Part shown: positions 56,483 through 64,000 of the stretch, in pieces
Numbering within the stretch: position 1 is the stretch's first letter
Layout: every line of letters begins with the position of its first letter
Source: Paramacrobiotus metropolitanus
Taxonomy: Eukaryota; Tardigrada; Eutardigrada; Parachela; Macrobiotidae
Assembly (NCBI RefSeq): GCF_019649055.1
Contig: NW_026570314.1
Location: 1-64,000, forward strand
Direction of reading: 5' to 3'
DNA length: 64,000 nt
Made by a program: the position numbers and the translations under genes
The notes under the pieces: model-generated
Seen by the model: the letters and a program-made list of their open reading frames with translations, nothing else
The model's database searches: none
What the model was told of the DNA's origin: nothing

Positions 56483-57877
56483 ATGTCAGCGCAGCCTGTT
56501 GGACCAGCTGGGGAGCCATTACCATCGCCCGAAACAGATGCTATCGAGCATGCCCGATACTGGAAGGAGCGAACACGTAAATCTATCCAGTTTGCCTTGG
56601 CCGAACCTCTGAGAGAAAGGGAGACCGTAAAAAACCGTCGACAACTGGCGATGCACACGGCCGCTCATGCCTGCATCCTGGAAGCAGATATTTGTGGTTT
56701 CTACGTGGACATGGCTTCCATTAAGCAATTCATTGTGGACATGCATGGCGACTTTACCGCAGACCGAGTGGACTTCTTCCTGGGCGACGCAATTAACGCA
56801 GGAATACTGCTGAAAAAGATGGCGCGCGACGGGCGCTTCGTCTTAGAAGTCGCTGAGGAAGTCAAAAAGAACCGAGAGGAGAAGCTGATTGATACCTACA
56901 GTAAGCTTCGCCGTATGATCCGTGCGATCCTCTACCACGCCCGCTATGCCCTATCGCGCACCGAAATTCAACACTGGGCCTGCACCTACGACCTGCGACT
57001 CGAAGACTACGACTATTGGTTCGAGCGGGGAATGCGTCGTCTGGTGAAAAAGAAACAGATTATCACCGTCTATGGCAATCTATATGTGGATAGTTGCATC
57101 GACTTGTGGCTGAGAAGCATTCGCGGGTGTTGTCTTTGCGACACCTTGGCTCAGATGATTAGTAAGAGTATTTTGCGGCAATTCGTACAGATAGTGATAC
57201 AGGCAATTTACAACCAGTAATTAACAGGCATAATCCTATCTAATCATCGCACGATTTAGACTTTCATATGCGTCTAAGCTACATGTGCACGATAATTCTG
57301 TTGTTTGACTGTTTTTAGTACTGACGGCCAACTATTTGCAGATGTAAAAATGGGCACCATGAAAATCACGCAGCAGGGGAAAGAGATCAAGCAACAGGTC
57401 GCCGACTGCAGTTTCGGTTATGTGGGGGAGGACGTCAACTTGGTCATTGACGGCATCATGGAGCGTCTGGACGCGATTGACCCAGCGCAGAATAACACGG
57501 CTGACGCCAACTTGGTGATCCGGGCCAGCAAGGATGCACGAATCGAAAGAGAGCCTATCATCACTCTGACACAGCTGAAAGCCATGAACGGCCGTCCGAA
57601 ATATGTTGCCCCCGCGAAAAATGCAACTACAGAAAAGAAAACTAAGGAAGAAGGTGAGAAGCCCGGTGCTGAGGCCACTAGAGAGCTGGACGAAATCGAC
57701 AAGCTTCTGGAAAAGGTTGAGCGAGAAAAGGACATCATGGACAACTGCAAGGCGCTGGTAAACACGCTAAAGATGCGAAAATTAGCGGACGCCCGTCACA
57801 TCGCGTATATCCGCGAGGCGCTGGAACAGCGTCTGTCTAATTTGAAGGATGCCCAGGAGAAATTGGACTTGGATTAA
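56483..57877 (+). CDS. Orphan protein with two winged-helix-like segments
   Basis: Exons 56483-57161 and 57342-57877, joined by ATTA|GTAAGA and TTGCAG|ATG in matching phase; 404 residues. Residues about 72-125 (MASIKQFIVDMHGDF, FFLGDAINAGILLKKM, DGRFVLE) follow the helix-helix-helix-wing pattern of linker-histone H1/H5 globular domains, including the Ala-Gly-Ile-Leu turn and the G-x-F-x-L wing. Residues about 143-195 (LSRTEIQHWACTYDL, ERGMRRLVKKKQIITVYGNLYV) look like a second winged helix. The C-terminal third is a charged linker and a coiled coil (ELDEIDKLLEKVEREKD to the end). A role in DNA binding is inferred from fold pattern alone, and the family is unknown to me. The first winged helix lacks the usual Lys-rich H1 tail. 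Confidence 0.6.
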
Positions 57878-58312
57878 AGGGCTGTGTTGCGGTGTGCAAT
57901 GGTTTCGTCACGGCTGTCTGATAATTTAGCCAGTTGTTATTTTCCTAATCTCGTTGGATTAATCTCATCGACGGTTTAATTTCATAACTCTCATACAGAT
58001 TCTCATATAGTCGTTAATTTTGCCGGTCGGACAGATCTTTTAATCCGAGATTAATTTTGAATCTGATGTAGTAGATTAATAACCGCAATAAAAGACGGTA
58101 ACAGAAGGACTTGGTGGAAATCACAATAAATTCCGATTGTCTGTTATTACTGGCAAAAATAACCGTGTAAAGCCAACTTTTGTCCCCACAACCGAGAATC
58201 CGATGCAGAAACAATTTTATTATTCCGATAGAAATTTAAACGTCGACACTTGACCACTGAAAGCCAAAAAAAATAAAAAGAAAACTCTACAACTTGCAAA
58301 ATTTGTATTCAC
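57878..58312. other. Intergenic, no feature recognised
   Basis: AT-rich 430 bp between the winged-helix-like gene and the tRNA-like array. Confidence 0.5.
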
Positions 58313-60083
58313 GAGGGATTGAACCTTCGTCTAGCTGGACAACAACATCCTGCTCTTGCCCCTACGCCAGCATGGTTATACCACATTGGGAAGTTAAACT
58401 TATAAACACCGGAGGCGATATGTCGTGTATAGTTAAGGCCAAGCTGTCATTAGTGGCGTGAAATGCAAATCACTCAACCGTAAGTACCATAAAATTAAAA
58501 ATAAAAATGCCACGGTGTTGTGCCACAAAAATACCAAGGGAAAACACCGAAAAAGAAAGTTTTAAAATTGCAAACTTATTTATAAGGGTTTGAACCCAGA
58601 ACCGCCCGGTACACCCGTTGTTGTGGATTAACAGTTCTCTGCACTAGACTACGGATACTTCTACAATATTTCCGAATAAATTTTAACACCGAAAAGTGCT
58701 CACTCAGGATACTTATAAAAATCAGTATCTCACTAACACAATTTTATTCCACTAAAAATACAAAATACAAAGTCGAAAAAGTGAGTTTCGACATGCACAT
58801 GCAAACCGGAATTTAAACCTGAGGCCGTCGGAGACGTAGTCATGCACTGAATGGCCATCATACACAGCCACTGAACTACAAAGTCATCCGACTGCTAAAG
58901 AACAAGCGACGATACACCATGGCAACCATCGAGTACACAATTTATGCGCTGCTCTTCGAAATTGCGTCTAATATTCCGGGGACCATTGCCATTAATTTCG
59001 CCAGAAGATTATAAAAATATAAAACGAGAAAAAGTAAGTTTCTCAGAAAATGCTAATTAACTGTAAGGGACTTGAACCCGCAACCTATTAGTTTCCCCAA
59101 TACTGTAGTTCAACGGTGCAGAGCACTACACTACGCAATACTACGATATTAACATTTGAAGTTGCTCAACGGAAGTGGTCGCAAAATTACCAATGTCAAC
59201 ACAAACAAATTATTTCATGATGCCATAAAAATATAAAACCGAAAAGAAGGTTTTAAGATTTGCAATTTTAATTTTATGGGTTCGAACTCTAGACCTGTGC
59301 AACAGTTGGTGAGCGAGAATTCTCCGCCTAGCCACTACACCACAGAGTCTTACGACAAATACAAACAAATGCACACTTGCACATACTGCTCATTGAAAAA
59401 TAATCCAATATTAACGCAAGTACGCAAAATACACCAGAACATAAAACACAAAATAATAGAGTAAAAAAAAAAAAAAGAAGGTTGAGAAAATGCTTTTACA
59501 ATTGTTTGGGATTGGAACCCAATGCCTAGCCGAAAGGCGTTTGATATTTTTCTCGTACTAGACCACTCGACCACACGAAAATCAACAAAAACGTTGTGAA
59601 AAATATCATACAGTTGATGCACTGCGCTTCGCACTTTTCGAAAAGACCGCTTGCAACGTAGAGTGAGCCATAATTCAAACCATTAAACCCAGCGCATACA
59701 AATATAAAGACAGAAATACTAAAACTAAAAAAAAAGAAAACACTTTTACAAAATTGCGTTTTTATGTGGAATGGAACCAGAGACCAGCTTGTGGTTGCGG
59801 TCAATTGTTCTTGTTACTACTCCTCTCGGCCATACAAGCCATTACGAAAATACTGCAGCGAATTGCCATATCGTGTGTGCGACACTTAAACCTTTGTTTC
59901 TCGATGGAAAACTACCCATAATTCACGATACTGAACTCAGCACATGAAAATATAAAAATACACAAAATAAGAGCATAAAAAGAAAATACATTTACAAAAT
60001 TGCAACTTTGTGTGGACTAGAACCTCCGATCAGTAATGACGAAGCAACGGAAGCCACTACTATACCAGCAGGGTCGCTCTACG
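58313..60083 (-). repeat. Array of eight tRNA-like (SINE-type) units
   Basis: Eight tRNA-like heads on the minus strand lie at about 58313-58393, 58584-58662, 58808-58892, 59064-59145, 59277-59352, 59507-59582, 59766-59845 and 60011-60083, spaced 213-274 bp. Each has an A-box-like start (for example TGGTATAAC, TAGTCTAGTG, TGGTGTAGTGG, TGGTCGAGTGG, TGGCCGAGAGG) and a B box (GGTTCAATCCC, GGTTCAAACCC, GGTTTAAATTC, GGTTCAAGTCC, AGTTCGAACCC, GGTTCCAATCC, GGTTCCATTCC, GGTTCTAGTCC). None has a convincing acceptor stem. Each head is followed downstream by a body starting AAA-x-TTGCAA-x-TTTGTAAAA and ending T/A-rich. The units are well diverged from each other. They fit tRNA-derived SINEs or tandem tRNA pseudogenes. 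The variety of heads, some Glu/Asp-like and some Ser/Leu-like, is unusual for one SINE family. Confidence 0.68.
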
Positions 60084-60615
60084 TAAAAGTAAAATTGACG
60101 ACAGCGCCAAAGGCGTATAATTACATGCGAAATCTGCATACAGGCCACCCGCCCGAGATGACAGTGTTTAAGGCAATTAATGTGAACGTTCACGGAAGTG
60201 GTCTATCCAGAGGTTGCAGACTACAACGTTTCAAAATCGGCCAACAACAGAACAAACGGCAACTACATAAACTTTAATAATCCGCAATCTGTATAATAAC
60301 ACCAATATCTGAACTAAAACCAAACCCAACGCAACGGCCATAATGCTACCCGTGCAGAGCGTAAAGCAACTGCAGCTCACAAGAACAACGAAACGAAAAC
60401 CAAAACATACCGAAACTGCCAATAAAATTCTAAAAGAGGTAAAATTGCTAAATGAGAGCAAGATACGAGATCACGAAAGAATAATCAGCCAAGCTGCAAC
60501 TAAACAGAAAAGGTAACCTACTGAAAAGCTAAAGCAGCAGCGTCCACTGATTTTCATACCACGATGTAACGCAAGGCAGAATCCCACTCATGGACGCCAT
60601 TGAGTCACAAGGACA
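60084..60615. other. Intergenic after tRNA-like array
   Basis: About 530 bp with no recognised feature. Confidence 0.45.
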
Positions 60616-60824
60616 CTACGGGTTCTTTAGCGGAAGCTTTGAGACGGCTTCCTTAACTGCAATCCGCTTCCGCTTAAAGCGGTGCTGGGCTTCAGAGCGC
60701 AAGGCCATCTTCTGCGCAACAGACGCTGTCCATTCCGTAACGCGGTTCTCCAGCGCCTGCTTAGCCGCAGCTTTCTTCTGCTCACACGCTGGCGGAGTCA
60801 TATTGATGTAGAAATCTCCAGACT
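60616..60824 (-). CDS. Possible terminal exon, Lys/Ala-rich helix
   Basis: Behind an acceptor-like TCATTACTAG the frame reads SGDFYINMTPPACEQKKAAA and continues with a charged helix (ENRVTEWTASVAQKMALRSE, then HRFKRKRIAVKEAV) to a TAG at 60616. Codon use and amphipathic composition look coding. A short upstream frame (61026-60823, with CGRRCGRL) might be another exon, but no clear donor links them. An internal ATG (60801) would alternatively give a 61-residue protein. The family is unknown. Confidence 0.3.
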
Positions 60825-61471
60825 AGTAATGAATCAAACGAGAAGTTATCCCCAAGAAGTGATATGAAATAGGACATGCACAAATTGAATTGTATAGAAT
60901 TCCAAGCTGGGATGTATTCAAATCACGATTTGACAACCGCCCACACCGGCGACCGCATACTTCGTAAGCTGCGAAGTCATACCGCATCGGAATAGCACAC
61001 AAGTCTATGGCAGAATGTGTATACACTCGGAGTGCAGCAACAGTACTGGAATCTGTCGGTAGCTTCGCTAGCGTATGTATATTGAGTCAATATACACCCA
61101 TCAATTTACCACTTTAAACACGCGACTCAAATTTCCCAAACGCTTTTAATTCCCTTTGCAAAATCCTTCATACCTTGCAAAATTACAAAATTACAATAGC
61201 ATTGGCTGAATTATGCAGTCCGTACAAAATTCACAGAAAACTGAGCCATAACGATAGGCTCGATCACAACTGGGAGAGAAGCAAAACGACACTCGTTTTT
61301 AAATATCCACAGCGCAGCAGCTCTAACATTATACGCGATTATGCGTGCCACACTGAGACTTCATTAAAACGCAGCAAGAAGACACCCAATCAGCAAAAGA
61401 TTTAAACAAAAGGGAGCCCATACAGTTTAAATCATTAAGCCGACATCCAAACAGACAATCAACGAAAATCC
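60825..61471. other. Intergenic, possible upstream exon only
   Basis: It contains the short minus-strand frame 60823-61026 noted with the preceding feature. A self-complementary TATTGAGTCAATA lies at 61080-61092. Nothing else is recognised. Confidence 0.4.
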
Positions 61472-62242
61472 TCATTTCCAATAGCTGTGGGGAATGCCAC
61501 GCAGGGAATGGCGCCGCACTACAATGTGCTTACTCTTCTTCTTCGGTGTTTCCGGAAACGGAGGCGGCACATTCACCCACTCAGGGACCATGATGTCCAG
61601 CTTGAGGCCCCTCTCCTCCCAGTACGCTGCATAATCTGGATCGCCCTCTGGCTTCCAGCCATCGAGGTTGCCAGATGGCCACGATTTGGGAACAGGTTCA
61701 TCAACAATAGTCCACAAAATACGACCGCAGGAACCAGGACCATTGTTGTTGCACTCCACACAGCAAAGTTCCTCCTCCAAAATGCGGTTTTCTTCGACTT
61801 GGCGCCTGCGACGCGCACGGGGAGATTCCGGAGGGTTAAAGAGCGAAGGCCACCCAAACTCCGCACGGATTCGTTCGGCAGCTTCGCGGCGAACTGGAGT
61901 GTCGGGAAACAGGATAAATCCGATCTTGACATAATACATCATCATCTCCGACTTCCGAACGTCCGCGATCGCTAAAGCCACTTGAGCCTCGAAATCTAAC
62001 GGCTCAGGTTCTACAAAATTTAAGGCCATAATTTTGGAGTTAGAGAGCTTACACAACTCCGTGATAGAAGTATAAGGAGCAACCAAGGAACGCCAAAAGT
62101 AAACAAACTTCTCAATATGTTCCTGGTTTGCCACGACATACGCAACAGTATCAGCGAACTTGACAAACTTACGGCGCTTCTTCTCATCTTGCTCTGCGCA
62201 AATCATGCGCCCGCGCTCAGATTTGTAAAATTCCATCTCCAT
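61472..62242 (-). CDS. Orphan protein with Cys cluster
   Basis: Intronless frame of 256 residues from ATG 62242 (MEMEFYKSERGRM). An N-terminal charged region is followed by a helix-rich part (about 30-130: ADTVAYVVANQEHIEKFVYF, MMMYYVKIGFILFPD), a Cys cluster CCVECNNNGPGSC (about 163-175) that could bind a metal, an aromatic/acidic stretch (KSWPSGNLDGWKPEGDPDYA) and a basic C-terminus (KKKSKHIVVRRHSLRG). A frame with no other ATG extends upstream to 62407. It shares compactness, orientation and a basic tail with its neighbours at 54332 and 62858, but I see no clear shared domain. The family is not recognised and the function unknown. Confidence 0.58.
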   Translation of the reverse strand: MEMEFYKSERGRMICAEQDEKKRRKFVKFADTVAYVVANQEHIEKFVYFWRSLVAPYTSITELCKLSNSKIMALNFVEPEPLDFEAQVALAIADVRKSEMMMYYVKIGFILFPDTPVRREAAERIRAEFGWPSLFNPPESPRARRRRQVEENRILEEELCCVECNNNGPGSCGRILWTIVDEPVPKSWPSGNLDGWKPEGDPDYAAYWEERGLKLDIMVPEWVNVPPPFPETPKKKSKHIVVRRHSLRGIPHSYWK

Positions 62243-62857
62243 TCTGAGAAAGAGGAGAAATTTAGACCAGAGGAGAGGAGATTTACGATTGAAAATAAAA
62301 ATGATAGAAGATGTAAGGCTACAAGTCCGAACATGAAAAAGTGCTGACGCACTGCTCTGCAGCAACCGGAAACAGCTGTACGCCCCAAACTGCGACTGCC
62401 CTAACATTTGGCGACATACGGCCGGCTGATACAGCGACTACCAACTGCTACATGTTAAAGCGTGAAAAAGTGAGGTTTTCCGCTAAATTTAGAAAAGCTT
62501 GTGGATTTGAATTATTCCATGGTATTTCCATGAAATTTTGTGCAGCTTCTAGCGAGGATAAGATTTATTATTTAACCATACGAGTTATTGGCCAGCGACA
62601 AAACACCATCTTTTAATCCCCTTGCATCATCAACAGTAAGTGAAAACAGTATCGTAAACAGCTAAAAATGCTATTCCTAATATTCTAAACAGCTGATTCT
62701 TGGAACTAAAACTAGAGATCTGTACATAGTAATTTCAAAATAGCGGAAGAATATTTCCGTTAACCAAACGACGCTGCTTGATATAGAACAGTGACAGCTA
62801 GAGAATGATAAAAACAAACGTAAATAGCTGACAGTGCATAAAATCTACAGGGAATTA
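62243..62857. other. Intergenic between two minus-strand orphan genes
   Basis: About 615 bp. It holds the presumed promoter of the 61472-62242 gene and the 3' flank of the next. No specific element is recognised. Confidence 0.45.
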
Positions 62858-63703
62858 CTACACAGCAGCGCCCATGTTGTCATCATCGTCCCGGCCTGGA
62901 TGGTGGCGCTTGGCAATAGAAGCATCCAATCTGCCTGGTCCGCGTTTCTCCTGTCCTTCCTCCAGCAACCAGCGAACCTGTTGCATTTCCTGCCAACGTT
63001 GTGCTGCAGAGCGCGGATCTGCTGCATTCAAACGCTCATAAAAGCGATGCTCCGCTTCCAATCGTAAGTCTTCGTCGATAGTAGAAACTTCATCTTCAAT
63101 GTGTTGATTATACACATCGACTAGTGTGACAACAGCACCGCGGTCTCCCGTTTCGCCAGGAACATAATCCAACGCAGTGAGGAACTCAACGGGGTTGCGT
63201 ACAACATTGATGCCGTGGTTCCGACGAAGTTCGCAGACAATCTGCCCGATGAGCCACCCTTGTCGGAAATCGACCCGCAGGTAACGAAGCAACGCATAAT
63301 GTGCATCCTTTTTCAAATCCAAAGTGTGGACAAAGCGATTATATTTGCCCAGCGTCATTTGCGAACCATTCTGGTAAATCTTGCCGCGGAAACGCAGACG
63401 GGTATCCGGATGCAATTCAACATAATCCGTGTCTGGATTGTGAGGGCAGTGAATTAATCCAGACGGAGGAATGTAACTCTTTCCTCCACGAGCATAATCA
63501 TATGGAGATAGCGGAACGCCACAATCAACCATACGAGTCGACCATTCAAATGTTGGTTCTGGCCATCCGACATGAGGATCAGGGTACATTGGCGGCCGGA
63601 CATCTGCTAAAACATCTGCCAAAACCTGCACCGAATCCTCGGAAGAACTAGTGCTTTCTTCCTGCTGCTGAGAGCGGTGTGGAGGCAATCTCGGACGATG
63701 CAT
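62858..63703 (-). CDS. Orphan protein, possible relative of the 54332 gene
   Basis: Intronless 281-residue frame from the first ATG (63703, MHRPRLPPHRSQQQ); the frame is open without ATG up to 63775. A low-complexity N-terminus (Ser/Glu-rich) is followed by an ordered part: FEWSTRMVDCGVPLSPYDYA, SYIPPSGLIHCPHNPDTDYV, MTLGKYNRFVHTLDL, ALLRYLRVDFRQGWLIGQIV, VRNPVEFLTALDYV. Then comes a long charged helix (EDLRLEAEHRFYERL to LEEGQEKRG) and a His/Asp-rich tail. The run from NRF through LLRYL resembles NRFDLCTFTRLL and RRQYLYLN of the 54332-55921 protein, so the two may be old paralogues. No known domain is recognised. Confidence 0.58.
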   Translation of the reverse strand: MHRPRLPPHRSQQQEESTSSSEDSVQVLADVLADVRPPMYPDPHVGWPEPTFEWSTRMVDCGVPLSPYDYARGGKSYIPPSGLIHCPHNPDTDYVELHPDTRLRFRGKIYQNGSQMTLGKYNRFVHTLDLKKDAHYALLRYLRVDFRQGWLIGQIVCELRRNHGINVVRNPVEFLTALDYVPGETGDRGAVVTLVDVYNQHIEDEVSTIDEDLRLEAEHRFYERLNAADPRSAAQRWQEMQQVRWLLEEGQEKRGPGRLDASIAKRHHPGRDDDDNMGAAV

Positions 63704-64000
63704 CGTAAGTGCCAACAAAAACCAGAGCAAAATTGTAAGCGGAAATTTGCGACGAGACTTAAGGCTAGTTCGCAAATTCGAGTAGCTAACACTGATTTAC
63801 AGGTGCTGATTTGAACTTCTAACGAGTACGAATGAATAACTGCGCCGAAAGAAAATCCGCACGGGAGCAACAAACTCTACGTCACTACCGCTGTCCAATG
63901 GCGATTCAGCAATTTGCGCATTGTACGTACAACAACTCCTTCGGGGGTTTCGGGGATTTTCAGAATACAGGTAAAATTATAAAATTAAGAGCAATCTAAA
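63704..64000. other. Window end, no feature recognised
   Basis: Upstream flank of the last minus-strand gene, with no recognised motif. Confidence 0.4.

Noticed and set aside
58313-60083. Functional tRNA genes in the array
   Set aside because: A and B boxes are present but T-stem and acceptor-stem pairing fails in the units I checked by eye, so these are tRNA-like repeats rather than tRNA genes.
52361-63703. Orphan block as an integrated DNA virus or Polinton
   Set aside because: No polymerase, integrase, capsid, packaging ATPase or protease-like sequence is visible.

Overview
The window is animal nuclear DNA. It holds a tandem family of ten-exon genes with short GT-AG introns and conserved intron phases, a DIRS-superfamily retrotransposon, LTR and inverted-repeat transposon remnants, and long gene-free stretches. 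The expanded BTB gene family and compact introns make me think of a small ecdysozoan, possibly a tardigrade. That species guess is weak and rests on no marker gene.

Layout. 1-9 kb: sparse. It has one intronless minus-strand gene whose protein looks like a divergent family-1 uracil-DNA glycosylase (2205-3287), a broken minus-strand BACK-plus-Tudor-like relic (5296-5787), and a long near-perfect hairpin (6732-6818). 9-13.5 kb: nested inverted-repeat elements of one family (9059-12359), then a solo LTR with a 4-bp target duplication (12457-13029) sitting against a Thr-rich coding fragment with no start codon. 14-41.2 kb: seven plus-strand head-to-tail paralogues, each built as BTB, BACK of the BTBD1/2/3/6 kind, then a C-terminal MATH domain. 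Ten exons and their phases are conserved. Copies 5, 6 and 7 look intact. Copies 2 and 3 are open but have shifted starts. Copy 1 has compensated splice damage and an 84-bp perfect palindrome in its last exon. Copy 4 carries two premature stops. A diverged antisense BTB fragment lies between copies 6 and 7.

41.8-46.4 kb: a decayed DIRS/Ngaro-like element on the minus strand (Gag, RT-RNase H, tyrosine recombinase) with split direct repeats. 46.4-52.4 kb: no genes; it holds spaced palindromes, a small inverted-repeat element, a 21-bp minisatellite built on AAAGGTCA, and a second LTR of the 12.5-kb family in inverted orientation. 52.6-63.7 kb: a compact block of orphan genes, most on the minus strand. 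These include an RGG-box protein, a basic/acidic nuclear-type protein, a divergently transcribed protein with two winged-helix-like segments (the first resembling a linker-histone globular domain), and two further orphan proteins. Between them lies an array of eight minus-strand tRNA-like units spaced about 240 bp apart (58.3-60.1 kb).

How it fits together. The BTB-BACK-MATH proteins would be expected to act as substrate adaptors for Cullin-3 ubiquitin ligases: BTB/BACK for the ligase and for dimerisation, MATH for substrate. This is inferred from family knowledge. The cluster shows ongoing birth and decay. The 53-64 kb block may be a lineage-specific set of nuclear or chromatin proteins, judged only from composition and weak fold resemblance. 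All exon boundaries were read by eye from splice consensus and reading frame.
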